Assembly: GCA_958510875.1 (NCBI GenBank)
Contig: OY294068.1
Location: 37,986,297 to 38,050,296 of the forward strand
DNA length: 64,000 nucleotides
Origin: Endomychus coccineus
Taxonomy: Eukaryota; Arthropoda; Insecta; Coleoptera; Endomychidae
Direction of reading: 5' to 3'
Program-made: the position numbers and the translations under genes
Shown here: positions 20,549 to 32,521 of the stretch, piece after piece
How the letters are laid out: every line of letters starts with the position of its first letter
Numbering within the stretch: position 1 is the stretch's first letter
The notes under the pieces: model-generated
The model's input: only the letters and a program-made list of their open reading frames with translations
What the model was told of the DNA's origin: nothing
Database searches by the model: none

Positions 20549-22489
20549 TATATCAACTTCATGGATATGCAGCATCACTGATTTAACGTCAAGAGGATGC
20601 TTGTTAATCGGAGTTCGTGAAGTGATTTTTCTCGTATAGGAATGATTATTGTTAGCATATACAATTTTCGGCATATTATTACTGAGAGCACTGAAAAATG
20701 TTATTCTCATAGGATCACATACTTATTCGTCTACTATACATTGTCTATTCGAAACACGAAAGAAAGTACAATTTCCACTGACAATTATTCAAATTAGTGC
20801 CAGTACAAATATATGAGAAGATCTGGGCCTGTCTGTGTTCTGGTGTAATAGTAATACAAATAAACTTGAACTACCTTCCTCTGAGTCCACTCCCGACACT
20901 TGAGCATAGTAATAACAATGTTGTCCCATTCCATTCAGCTTAAAGCATGGATAACAGTTGACTTGGCATCATTTGAATCGACCGAAATTAATGGTGTATA
21001 ATACATAGAGTGATGACCTGTTACCTGCCACTGGAATGATTCGTTCCTCAGGACAGTGAGTGGCCAATCATTCGCTTGTTTCATTGACACGAGAGAGAAC
21101 GATCTTGACTGATTTGAAAAGAGCGACTGCTATGATTAACGCATTCACATTTGTTCATACCCACTCAATATACGAGGGTGACAATTAGAAAGAACATGAA
21201 ATAATTCTTTCAAAGGCTTCCATTGGAAGCTGCCGTGAACAGAGGTTTTTAAATAATTTAGAATCTCGGATCATTTCCAAATTAGAAGAACTCAATTAAA
21301 TGCATCCTCAGAATAGGCTGTGACTTGAAATTGGCATAATCATCGATTGATGAATCATGATTTTCTTCTAGATGTTAGGTCAATCGTTGTATGACCATGT
21401 CCAGGTCTATATTCAAGTACTTGTCCATTTCCATCCCTATTTACACTCCATGTTTATGTCCAAATTTTCGTTCACATTCAAGTCGATGTCTTTGTCCAAG
21501 TGGAGATCGTCACATTTCTGGAAGATTGAAATATATTTCACGACGTGCGGCATTTAACGTTCAGAATATCCATGTTCCTATCGTTCATTGGAGAAGATAA
21601 TAAGTAACATGTGCTCCATATTCTCATCGATTGAAAATAAATAAAGCATTCAAAAAGGCAAACGTTTCTGCCTGAGGAACTCTAGAATCCGTTTTCGCAC
21701 CGGTTCACTCCCCACAATAAAGACAGTATCTGTGTGAAAATATACAAATTTCCTTTCCATCAGCTTCAAATGGAACGTTTCTCAGATAATAATTATTAGT
21801 GTGAACTGTTGATTTCTTCAACACTAAATTATTATGCAGTTGATGATCTTCTGGAGCAAGAATCACCATCAACTGATTGACGACCACTTTTGAACCATGT
21901 AAACCACCCATGAAATAGAGTGAGTCAAAGACTGACATTCGTAAGTATGTTCCAAAAGTTGATACTATTTCAGGAAGTTTTCCGAAATTTTTGCACTATT
22001 TCACATGATATCAATAGACATGAAAATGTCTAACTCAGGAATCGATTAATTGAAGAGGAAGCTGGTTATTCCTTGGATTATTTCTAGTACCCCAGATGGA
22101 ATCAACAACGGATGTATTGTTTTTTGGAACTCTGTTTATATGGATGAAATCCTCTAGTGTGACGGTGGTGCGAATCTCACGTCCTCAGGATGTTCCAGTG
22201 CAGCACAATTTAGAAAATTTGGCTTTTTCATATATAGATCTTATATTCTCAAGGAATGTTCTGGATTCTGGGAATAAATGAACAAATTTGTAAAAGAATC
22301 TGAACGTTGAGTCATTTCATAGAGTGACGGACAAATAATCAGCTATCAATAAGTTACGGCGAATTTCTTACTCGTATGCAGGGCCGCACTGGTCATAAGA
22401 ACCGGATCGGGTATTCCATCTGATGTTTCAAATAACCTATTTATTCTTATTGTTAGATAACATCTGACAGTTGTTGCAATTTAAAATTG
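20549..22489. other. intergenic, nothing recognised
   Basis: Only short ORFs. CAGGGCCGCAC at 22380 resembles an hAT-type end but has no partner. Confidence 0.4.
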
Positions 22490-22532
22490 ATATATAAAAA
22501 TTCTCGGGAAATAGGTCACAATAAAACTTTGT
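22490..22532 (-). repeat. fragment of PLE family B terminal repeat
   Basis: The minus strand matches the last ~40 bp of the family B repeats (34064-34105 and 37030-37071): TATTGTGACC, TATTTCCCGAGAATTTTTAT. Right after it, TCAAGAATCTTATTATT is identical to 34116-34132, the family B 5' leader, but on the plus strand. Confidence 0.65.
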
Positions 22533-23069
22533 CACTTGTCAAGAATCTTATTATTTAAAATTGATAAATGATTCAAATATAAGTTAAACTTATACATTCT
22601 TGTATAAACTGAAATATCTTAATACTAACTTATATCTATTACAAATTCTTAACCTATTCTTGTTAATATCTATCTGTAGATAGTCTTAAATCATTCAAGT
22701 AATGGTTTCTTCACTTCGTTAGGACTGTACGTTCTTTCACTTTACACTTTTTTCACTTTACTTTCTTATAATCTACTCTACAATTTGGTTTTTATCATTG
22801 TACACTCTTTTATTTACTATTTTAATCATATAACTTAACTTTTAAATAACGTTTTCATCCCATATCACTTCCTTTTTTAACTTTATATTTTTAATCTCTC
22901 TGTAAAATATATTTACAACTCTGTTTTATATTTGTTCTAGTGAAATCATAACAATACATATAATATTGCGCCTTATCCAGAAAGGTGAATCCCACAATCC
23001 CTAATATGATGATGTCAAGTACAACTATTATCATGAAGTCTTTCATATCAATGCTCGGGATCATCACCA
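22533..23069. other. very AT-rich intergenic stretch
   Basis: Long T-rich runs between 22600 and 22880; no gene seen. Confidence 0.4.
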
Positions 23070-23690
23070 ACAGCACCATCTCATGGGACGATTATGTGAG
23101 GTCCATTGCGAAAACCACTTCGTAGGGACTTGAATTCCTATTTGGTGCAAGAGCTACTTTACATCCCAGCAGATCCTCATAATCTACAAAGCACAGATTG
23201 GACCTGTCCTGGAGTACTGGTCACACGTTTGGAATTTGACTCCTAAATATACGCTGAAGCTCTTGGACTCTATCCAGAAAATAGCTATTCGTCTGGTTGA
23301 TGATGTGACACTTACGAGTTCATTCATATCTCTAGAACATCATAGAAAGTTGAGAGATTTCTCTCTTTTCTATAGATATTTCCATGGCAGGTACTCATCA
23401 GAAATCTCGTATGTTGTTCCACCACGAGATATTCCAGATATGCAGACTAAACGAGCTCGAACTAGTCACTCTCTCATTGTCAAGCTCGAGACCTGCCGAA
23501 CTTCTTCGTACTAGACTTCATTTTTCTATCGAACAGCAAAGTTCTAGAACTATTCACGTGGTGAGATCTTTCCCTATGCCTATAATCCACAAACCTTCGG
23601 AAAAAGTTCGAATCCTCTTCCAACATTCCAGCGCTGGCTCACAGAATGTTCTTGGGTTTCCCTCTCATGTAGTCAAAGAATAAAAAAAAT
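23070..23690 (+). pseudogene. LINE C-terminal fragment (family L3, copy b)
   Basis: 3' end of a LINE polyprotein on the plus strand. 23080-23230 shows SWDDYVRSIAK and FGARATLHPS in shifting frames. The open segment 23236-23514 (92 codons) has TPKYTLKLLDSIQK, IRLVDD, RYFHGRYSSE and LIVKLETCRTS. The next open piece (to 23683) ends in a typical LINE tail region before AATAAAAAAAATGAC. Copies a (16600-17095) and c (54030-54530) belong to the same family. 5'-truncated, with several frameshifts. Confidence 0.72.
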
Positions 23691-25678
23691 GACATGATTT
23701 ATTGCAATTTAGATGCAAATTATTCTCGCGGAAAGCAAACTCCGCTGTTAAGATAAACGATAATAATATGTTCAAACTAACAAAAAATAATTAAAATATA
23801 AAATAAGGAATAAAGATATTAAAATTATAAGTCGGTACAAATACATAAGCAGTATGTACTTACTTCAAAATAGACCATGCACTAAGCGGCGTTACTTCAT
23901 ATACGATATACGACATTATCACACCAGATTTTTGAGGTTATGACGTTTCGGTCGGATTATCCAGACATATAGCTTTAGTTCAAGACACAGGTGTATTTGG
24001 ATGCACCTTCAATCGCAAATCGTTTTATTTTTGATCTACATACACAACTAGTCCTAATTTGACAATTGACATAAATATATATTTATCGCGAAAACATACC
24101 GAGTTGATTTCAATGTATATCTCATCATATATCTTTGGAGATTGATACTTCATTGGGCCTAACCTTGAATGAGGAAACTGAGTGCTCTGTTCATGGGCAT
24201 GTCCAGGTTCAACTTTATGTATACTTTATGTATTTATGTATAGTTTTACTGGTATATCTTGTGCTCAAGTAGTATATGTAAATATATAATATAAAACGTA
24301 AACTAAATTCTTGAAAATAAAAAACAATACTCTAAACTCTTGAATACCAAAACTCAACAGGAAATCATATTCAAGACTGAAAAATAAATTAATTATAATA
24401 ATATTTGTTTTCAGAAGCGTGGGCTGAGATTGGTGTCCAACACTTGAAATATTACTTGTGTGCCAATTACAAAATATAATAAATATCGGCGATGATTCTA
24501 AATTGAAAACATAAAAGACCCCTAAACTCTTTTCATTTATTTGTAAGATTTTCAATACTATCATCCTAGGATATTTTTTTCACAACCCGTCAACAAAAAT
24601 ATCTGTATGGGATCTTGCGGCAAACAATTTTTCGTTATCTATTTCTGATATAGAAGAGGATCCCTCACACGCTACGTGTGACATTAACAAAATTAGTAAG
24701 TATTCATATTCCTGTGTGCTTCAACTGCCAACTATCTCTTCCCATACCTACTAGAGGCCATATGCTAGAGGCTAACGGTAAGTCCTAAGATATTTATAAA
24801 TTGAGAAACCAGGAAATATTCCTCGCATACTCTTTAGCACTCTGAAAAATCCAAGAGACCGGGCTGGTTGATGGTTAACTTTACAAATATGCAAATCTGA
24901 TACCTAGATCTTATTCGATGTTTGGTTCCTTTTTGCCATGACGACTCATATTTGGATCGGCCCGCCCGATGGCATAGTCCGGCGCTGCTTGATATGGAAA
25001 ATTCACAAGTTTGGATAATTTAAAACATTGATAAAGTATAAGTGATCTTTGGCAATGAGATAATGTGCACATTGTATATTAATTTCGAAAAGCTTGACAG
25101 AAAATCATACAATGGAAGTGGAATACTAAATTATTCACCTTCTTTATTATGTACAATACTTCTCACTTCACTTTATATCTTGCATTAAATTTATCATCCA
25201 TTGGAATGTTTTAAAATTCTACAGCAACGTTCTGCTCAGAATTGGATATTTGAAAATAGCTTACATAAATTCAGTTTTACTACCCTTCTGACAAGTGATA
25301 TGATTTATAGTAGTTGGGTTCTACTTTCACCACTAGATCATATTGCAAATCATATTTTCCGTTCATTACATCAAGTTCGACGTTAATCTAGAACTTAACA
25401 ATACAAACACATCTAACGTAGGTAAGGTTTACTTGCTAATGAGCTAGTGGTTGCTGAGAACCAAAACAAACACGATGACGGTTGTGGAAGAAAGCACAAA
25501 GTAAATCAGTTGTGCTGGATCCGGATTAAGTCTCTTACACGGTTAATTCCTTTAGATTTACGAAGTTTGTTCTACTTTTTTCTCGTTCAGCTATAGCTGC
25601 ATAAAAATGAATCATCGATATTGGGTTTACTTTGAACATAGATGTGGTAGTTACTAAGAGACACAATTTGAATAATCG
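23691..25678. other. intergenic; one faint PLE-like trace
   Basis: Near 23941-23966, minus strand, CCGAAACGTC follows TCTGGATAATCCGA and resembles a decayed PLE hammerhead core. Otherwise only AT-rich ORFs without motifs. Confidence 0.35.
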
Positions 25679-25924
25679 TTGAAGCTAAAATTGATTATAT
25701 TGCACTGCCTATTTTTCATTTCCATGTCAGATATGTCATCCTTCTATGAGGAAGTAAGGTTGATGAGGTTTTTGAATTATAAGGAGAATTACGTGAATTC
25801 AATTGATTTGAAGACTGCATTGAGTCCTTACGAGAAATTTCATTGGTTTTCAGTAAAAAAGGCGATACTCGTAGAAGTCTTGCGGTATTATCAAATATAT
25901 CTACAAAGAGAATTTAATTCTTAA
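25679..25924 (+). CDS. small ORF with signal-peptide-like start (unidentified)
   Basis: I do not recognise this 81-codon ORF. It begins MKLKLIILHCLFFISMSD, a plausible secretory signal peptide (basic n-region, hydrophobic core), followed by an acidic/basic helical-looking stretch with FYEEVRLMRFLNYKE and SPYEKFHWFSVKKA. It has an even residue composition and no repeats, unlike most neighbouring ORFs. It could be a first coding exon of a secreted protein, a small secreted peptide, or chance. No promoter or splice partner was identified. Confidence 0.22.
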   Translation: MKLKLIILHCLFFISMSDMSSFYEEVRLMRFLNYKENYVNSIDLKTALSPYEKFHWFSVKKAILVEVLRYYQIYLQREFNS

Positions 25925-26194
25925 GCGAATATAAAAAAGGAAGGGATGGGCCAGCATAACATCAAATTTAAGTAAGTAAAAGTTTCTGTTGGTGCTATTT
26001 AACTATACCAGCATCTTGTCTAGAAACAAATCACCGGAAACATACCTGTGTAATTGATATGATATGCCGCATGGAGTCCTAAAGTTTCCTGATTACGTCC
26101 ATAGCAAGAAAAATTGTATCCCACTTCACAGTACTGTTTCATGGTACACCGGTGAGTTTTAGTTCACTCAAGGAAGCTAAAGTTTTTCCCGGCT

Positions 26195-27064
26195 TCAGTG
26201 ACAAAATTTCTTCGATGATTGTGTATACCCCGAAGAGTGCTCCTGCGGAGGAGGGAAGCTACGAAGTTGGTTAGTGGATGTATCTGTGTTTCTTCTGCTT
26301 TTGTGCAGTCTACACATTCCATCGTCTACCTGGCAAATTTTACTCATGTGGCCGTTGAGTTTGCAGTGTCCCATCAAGAAATCTGTCGTGATTCTCAGGT
26401 TGTTTCTACCTCTACCTTTAGTTTTGTTTTCCATAACGTCCTTTTGCCCAAATTCATCTACAGGGGTTTTGGATTGTCTGTGACTCGGGAGAGAATTCCA
26501 GTACTTTTGTACTGAATATTGTTCTAACGATTTCCTTCATAGTGTCCTTGCCTATACTAAAGGATTCCGGTCCTATCAGAGGTTTTCCATCTCCCCTGCG
26601 TGCATGGGTGCTCGCTGTTCATTTCCCTCGATTCCTTTATGTCCTGGAACTCAGTGCAGGGCAATTCTAACCTGCATTCCTGAGGTGTTCAGCTGATCCT
26701 TGCAGTTGAAGAACATCATTGAGCTTATGAAGTTTGTTGTGCTCAGTACTTTATGACTGCTTGACTATCGGACATGATGGCTATATCCTTCGTTTTGTAT
26801 CCTTTGTTCATATTGAGTTGGGCACATCTCTCTTATTCCATCGGTATACCAACCGATTGCTCCTTTCCTAACAGGGTGATTGTTCTTCTGTATCCACTCT
26901 TCTTTATCCTCAAGTAGGGTTTGGAAGTCTTGTATAAACAAGAACACATTGCACATGTCATCTCTTGGTGCAATGAGTATTAGGACTTTCTTCTCCAGAG
27001 ATATATTGTTCTTGCATAAACATTTAATACCTCCCTGAAATTCTTCTTTGCTTGAGTTAAACAT
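26195..27064 (-). pseudogene. LINE RNase H and C-terminal domain
   Basis: Open segment 26765-27064 ends in GAIGWYTDG, the start of RNase H with its first Asp (YTDG). Next come KDIAIMSDSQAVIK (catalytic SDS Asp; the 26765-27064 frame itself is shifted here) and PGHKGIEGNEQ (the GHxGIxGNE signature). The last part, 26195-26434, reads FLMGHCKLNGHMSKI and a degenerate Cys-His cluster (CRLHKSRR). RNase H removes template RNA during retrotransposition. Frames are shifted at least three times. Confidence 0.77.
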
Positions 27065-27284
27065 AGTATTTCTGGCTATCCCAGGTATCGCTATATGGAC
27101 GGGCTTAGTCTAAGTATTTTCTCCATGCTAGCTGTACTTTAAGCCTCTGTTATGCTTATGCATACGAACTTTTGTGTTTTAATTAATCATTATCTTTGTT
27201 TGGTAATTTACTTGGTTTTACTACTGCAGGATATCACTCCATAGGTGAGGATGGGTCACACCATCCTGGTACACATACAGAGCA

Positions 27285-27960
27285 CTATTTTGGGGGGCAA
27301 CCCCATGTTTCACTCAACTTTCTTCTGCATACCATTAGGGAATGTGTCGCCCCTTTATTTACGTACTTTAGGTGTTGTCTGTAAGTGAAAGTCTTGTCTA
27401 GTGTGATGCCTAGATATTTTATCTCAATGGTGATTTCATTCAGCTCGATTTGCTTCATGTGATTCATTTTCATTTTCCTGGTGAATGCCAGTATTGTAGT
27501 TTTAGTGGGATTGATTTCTAGACCGGCCGATTTGCATCTATTCTCTGTGACCTTAAGACGTTCTTGGATGAAGTCGCATAGGGTGCTCTGAAATTTTCCT
27601 CTTGCAATTTGTACAATATCATCTGTGTATCCTAGGCAGCTGATTCCTTTAAGAGTCAGTTACTTAAGGTCATCTACTACCAGGCTCGTTGTGTTTATTT
27701 GGATGGTGCTAACACCCACTCATGTCTCAGCTCTTCTGGTCCATAGCATTTCTCGCATCCAATTGGATGAAGTTTGGTCTACGTTCCTTTTCTCGGGGGT
27801 GGCCCAATGGTATAGTTTGACGCGTTATCAAAGGCGCGATGTCAGGGGGTGGGGTGAACAAAGAGCTATTTCTTTTTGTTCTAGCGCCTCCTTTATTTCA
27901 CCTGTCAGCTGATACAGTGCGGTTTCGGTTGATCTACATGCTCTCTATGTATGCTGACAG
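27285..27960 (-). pseudogene. LINE RT, palm and post-RT part
   Basis: Across frames the translation gives ALYQLTGEIKEALEQKEIAL, then MREMLW, then LVVDDL, then CLGYTDDIVQIARGKFQ, in which YTDD is the catalytic motif C. ERLKVTENRCKSAGLEINP and TKTTILAFTRKMK follow, then the open segment 27285-27473 with IEIKYLGITLDKTFTYRQHL and VCRRKLSETWG. Motif A is missing or lost in frame changes. Several frameshifts and stops show decay. Confidence 0.77.
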
Positions 27961-28020
27961 TGATGGAAGGGTTCCTCTTCCACTACTGTGTTTCTGATGA
28001 AATTATGAAGATAGAAACCA

Positions 28021-29009
28021 GAGAGGTAATAATAATAGTAAATCATTCGAATTATCTAATACGGTGCCGGTATCGATCCTTTTAAAATACATTATGTTGT
28101 CAATTAGAGTAAACTTTCAATGCAATGACATAGAGTATTATTTGACTTATTTCTATCACTTTATCTGTTCCTAACCAATTGCTATATATTTTCGGTAGCT
28201 ACGGGCGGGGGGAGTTACTGATAAATGAGTAGTCGTATTTTTTTCTCCAAGACGAACAAACTTCACCTTGACCGATTTAATTAGAAATGTCATATTGCAT
28301 ATCAGAGCAATTCAGCTAGTATTTCCTAACAATATATTTTCATTAAGAGTCAGACGTATTTCCGTGCAATAAGAACTAAAATTCAAGAGGATAATTGCCC
28401 AATTAAGAATATGCAATGCGCATTCCGATGAGTTTAGTGCTAATGAGTTCTTTTATTGCATTAAAATGAGTTATTTGATGGAAGATTCTGTCGCGTATAT
28501 TACTAAGCACCGGTTTCGGTATAAAGTGTGAAACTTCATCTTATGATATATTCATTCACTATTCAAATTAGGACCCTGAATTTACTGCAAAAACATTTAT
28601 GTCGTGAATTAACTAACATGGCCGTAGAAGTAATATCCGGGCCCTCTGGAGGAAGTTGAGGAAATTCTTTCGTCAGAATGATCGAGCGTTTGGAATGTTA
28701 ATAACTAATGTCGTGAGGCCACTACGAAATATGAATAAAACATACGTGTTAAATTTTTATACATTTTAATTGACTTCACACACTCCATTGAAAATCGCTC
28801 TCACTAACTCTTCACCCTTCTGAGTGTTTTATCAGGCGTCTCTATTAAATAATTGAATACATCAGCACCTTTCAACCCGTACAGAATTTATTGCTGTAGT
28901 GCAATTCTGCTTTCATTTGATAAATCGTAGATATGATGTAAAAATGAAACTGTGATTTGTGGATCAATTCCACGTCACATGAGGCAACACCCTCTAGAGT
29001 ACGAGTTCT
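28021..29009. other. intergenic; one faint PLE-like trace
   Basis: At 28509-28545, minus strand, AGATGAAG...CCGAAACCGGT has the layout of a decayed hammerhead with palindromic ACCGGT. No coding sequence recognised. Confidence 0.35.
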
Positions 29010-29095
29010 GAACCCTCTATTGTGACATCACCAGCCATAGGCTATGTTGCAGCTGGTCACCCTTAAGTTATACGTACAATGTTGCAATACCTACA
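29010..29095 (+). repeat. dispersed repeat X, copy 4
   Basis: GTGACATCACCAGCCATAGG, CTATGTTGCAGCTGGTCACC and CAATGTTGCAATACC match copies 1 and 3. Confidence 0.7.
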
Positions 29096-29132
29096 TTGAA
29101 ATCTAAGTTTTATTTTCTTGTTAGGACATATA

Positions 29133-29815
29133 CAGAGTGTTTCATGATATATGCGCAGGACTTCAGGATATGATAGCACGTCCAAAAATTTGAAAAAAGT
29201 CTCCATTAACTTACCCTCTGAAATACACAATTTTCGAGATACATGGTGTTGAAATCGAGAAAAAAATTTCGTTTTTTGCAAACATCTCCGGAACCGTTTA
29301 TCGTACAGAAAACAGCTTCTGTGAGAATTTTCTACTCATAATAAGCTATGTTTAGTGCGATAAGAATTTTTTTTTCACTAGGTAGTGGGTGTTTTTCTCC
29401 CCAACTTCTACGCCACTAAAAAAAATGTTGAAAAACATGGTCTTTTTTTTTAAATAATTTTTTTTCTTACTAATTAAACAAAATTCACTTAAACGTTGAA
29501 ACAAGTAACAAAACCAAACGTTAACTTCGTTATTGCAAAATTAAAAAAAAATACCGAATCATACACAGTAAAATTGAATGTTGGAAATGTCCTCCGTTAG
29601 CTTCAATGCACGCAGCAATTCTTCGATGCATTGACTGTCTAGTAAGCAGGAAAATTCCTGGAGTGTTCCGAATTATGTTGCAAGATGCAACAATGCGTTC
29701 TCTTAATTGTGTTCTCTTGACAGTGACAACATTTTTTTTAGTGCCAGACAGCTATTTCACTCATGAGTTCATCAGTGAGACGAGGCAGACGTGAAGTCAC
29801 TGATCAGCCATATCC
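29133..29815 (-). mobile_element. mariner-like transposon remnant (long-TIR family M2)
   Basis: One terminal arm begins at 29133 (CAGAGTGTTTC, preceded by TA) and reaches about 29460, followed by subterminal sequence and the C-terminal end of a transposase. The arm matches the palindromic element at 39484-40384: CATCTCCGGAACCG... becomes ATATCTCCGGAACCG, then TACAGAAAACAGCTT and CTCCCCAACTTCTACGCCAC. The other half of the element is gone. Confidence 0.75.
29560..29815 (-). pseudogene. mariner-like transposase C-terminus
   Basis: The minus strand gives RIVASCNIIRNTPGIFLL, then RQSMHRRIAACIEANGGHFQ. CIEANGGHF is the conserved C-terminal end of long-TIR mariner-like transposases; compare CIQGNGQHF in the element at 1631. 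The catalytic domain is absent. A frame change lies near 29730. Confidence 0.72.
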
Positions 29816-29929
29816 GAAAGTGATATAATAAAGCAACACCCTCGAAACTATTTTCCGAACCTAGATGTTCCAACACCATCTGCCGGAAAGCAGATGTCCC
29901 AATGAGAATGTGATTCACAATGCTAAGCA

Positions 29930-31345
29930 TTGATAACACAATTCTCGCGATTCAAAAAATCGACGGAGAAACAGTTGGAATTACTAGCGCCCAGCAACAA
30001 TGCACCTATCGATGCCTGGGAATTAAACAGCATCCTAATCATCACGGTGAAGGTGGTTCTCCGCGGCAAGTACAGCAACCTTGTTCGAAAGATTTGGTCT
30101 CCCGAACTTTCGAGTCAGAACAAGGCGTCTGCAACAAATATGCTTGCCGTTTCAACTCCTTTGGAGGGGTGAAGTGGACGGTCGATGAGCTGCATAGACT
30201 CGACAGAGACACCCGGAAAATGAGGCATATCGATCACAGTTTGCATTCTAGGTAGTACGTTCCCCGCATTCATCTCTCACGTCACCGAGGAGGTAGGGGA
30301 CTCCTTAGTCTGGAGGGTTTGCATCGAAATGTGGTTCTGAGTATAGCTTATACAGTTCTTAGGAGTTCGGACATCCTTCTGTGCCTTGTTAAAAGTCACG
30401 AATTGGCCAAAGTTGGAGCATTTATCGTTAAGGCAGCACAAAAAGCTGCCGAAGAACAAGACTGACTAGAGACCAACTCGAGTTCCAACCTTCTCGCCTA
30501 AAAGGCCAGATGAATGCCGCGAAGCACGATCTTATATTTAGGCAGCATGTTGACAAGCCGATACACGGTGTTTTTCATTTTCTTGTCAATCAGGCTGACC
30601 TTCCGCTTCCTAAGGTGAACCGGGCTTACATCCGAGACCAAGAGATTCACCGAACCGAAAGGCGCCTGAGACGAGTTTCCACTCGCTGTCGGTCCGTCCG
30701 ACAAAAGCGGCTTCGGCGTACACCTATCGCCATAATACGGCCCTACGGGTGCTGTATTACCATCTAGGGTACTTGTGCCAAATAGACCAAGAGTCGGTGC
30801 TGCCTTACATGCCATGTCCGTTGTCGGAAACGAAAAATGCCAGATCTACTGAAATTATCCGTTTCCGACCGTCAGGTCCATACAATCGAATAGGCCTGAC
30901 GTTGTTTTCCTCGATAAACTATATATGTCATCGAATTCTCTGCTCTGGCAGAGAAGAACATAGTCTTGAAGGAGGAGGATAAATGGACAAAATATCAAGA
31001 TCTCCTGTTCGAGCTCCGCACGCTATACCCAGGCCACAAGGTCGTATCAGTGGTTCTGATCATCGGTGTTTTGGGCGGAATTCGCTGCGTTCGAACTTGA
31101 AGATCATTCCGGCCTGTCAGTACTCGGCGCAGATCTCGATAGATCGGATGCAGAAGGTAGTCATTCTGGGCTCAATGAGAATACTTATGGCACACGATTT
31201 GGGAACCTGAAGCTATTTACCGACCGATGGGGAAGAGTAGCTTCGGTTAACCTACTTTTGGTTCTTCTGGCGCAATTGCTGCGATGTCGACAGAGCTCGC
31301 AGCAGCCCCGACCCGGTTTCGATGTAAAAAAAAAATTATGTGTAT
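29930..31345 (+). mobile_element. RLE-type LINE (R4/Dong/R2-like), 3' fragment
   Basis: This segment is richer in CpG and GC than its surroundings. It carries the end of RT and a restriction-like endonuclease (RLE) C-terminal domain, then a short A-run at 31326-31334. It is 5'-truncated and the only RLE-type LINE in the window. Confidence 0.7.
30130..31330 (+). pseudogene. RLE-LINE RT end and restriction-like endonuclease
   Basis: After a partial RT (29930-30130) the frames read GGVKWTVDELHRLDRDTRK and later RHRGGRGLLSLE, the hallmark post-RT block of R4/Dong-like LINEs. Further down come KPIHGVFH, NRPDVVFLDK (the P-D core of the RLE), EKNIVLKEE and KYQDLLFELRTLYPGHK. These belong to the site-directed endonuclease that nicks the target. 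At least five frame changes are needed to follow the protein. The zinc knuckle before the RLE is not clearly preserved. Confidence 0.72.
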
Positions 31346-32521
31346 AGATATTACGTTTTCTTGGTATTTTGGTTCTTCAATACCACTAAAAGAGAAATAA
31401 GATTTACATTTTAATCACAAAAAAAATAAGATAATACAGCTCTATATCACAACTCGAATTTTGAAAATTTGTTGGGAAAAGTGACTATGCCACTGCGTTC
31501 CACTTCTAAAAGAGCCTCAAGGATGTAGAAATTATTTTATTCCAACTCCATAATTAACTCGAAAAATTGAGTATTCTCATATAAGTTGGAATTAAAAGAC
31601 GATTGCCAATTTTTCATTTCATCATTGATATTTTGCCAAAATAGAGATCGAGGATGATGAGGGTTTCATTCTTCAATATTTCTTATACTTAGCGAGATTA
31701 CCTATTAAAACTTCGAAATTGATCCAACATGTACTTAATTGGATTTTTCAACTAGTTGATAACTCACATTTGTGTTCCGGTGCATCATGAGTTTACACTT
31801 AGTGATCGCCGAAACTACAGACCTATGAAGACCGTTACAAAACAGTATATTCATGTTCCAATATTTATTATATCGGAGTTTTATTGTGATGCAAATTTAT
31901 TTGCGGAGTAGTTGACACTTCGAATTGACTGGAATATAAACTTCCAGGAAATATGGTCATAAATTCTTAAAAGCACCTTATCAACATATAGTCCACTTGT
32001 CAAACCTTGTGACAAGTTCCATCCATTATTCGGAACGAATGCGTCGACTGACGGACACGTCTCCGGTCTTTATCCTATCTGAGCCCTTGATAGTATTCTA
32101 CGTGACCGACTAAAAGGTCACCGAGATAATGAGCACGTATGCCTCCCATTATGACTTCGTAGGGTGTCAAAGTAAATTGAACTGAATTTACCTGTTAATT
32201 ATAACCTGTATTCACTTTTGGTTATTTGAAGCACGAACGCCTCTTCATGAGCTCATTCGGTATTCATTTTATTCAAAAACTTACTGCTTCAATCCTATGG
32301 TGAATGCGCAAATGTATGAATATGAGTACAGCACCCCAAACTCCACGCCCATTTTGTCATACAATAAGCAAAGCAAGGCAATCATGAAAGAATCACTTTT
32401 TAACATTCTTAAAAATCATTTATCTATTCATTTATTCATTATTTTATTTAATTGTATACAACGGGAAAATCGGAATGATACATTCAAACTGTTGAGTGAA
32501 TTCGAGAATTTTTTTTTAACT
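31346..32521. other. intergenic, nothing recognised
   Basis: AT-rich; one short ORF 32297-32524 without recognisable features. Confidence 0.4.

Larger units (their letters stand above)
26050..28020 (-). mobile_element. LINE with RT and RNase H domains (R1/Loa/I-like), decayed
   Basis: Minus-strand order: part of RT (about 27960-27500), post-RT region (27473-27285), RNase H and C-terminus (27064-26195). The presence of RNase H separates this family from the other LINEs here and points to the R1/Loa/I group. 5'-truncated near 28020. Confidence 0.75.

Noticed and set aside
21372..21600. Overlapping ORFs with repeated short words (GTCCA/TTCATTTC-like)
   Set aside because: Low-complexity wording gives open frames; no protein family pattern.
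22380..22400. hAT-like end CAGGGCCGCAC
   Set aside because: No matching inverted end or 8-bp duplication found nearby.
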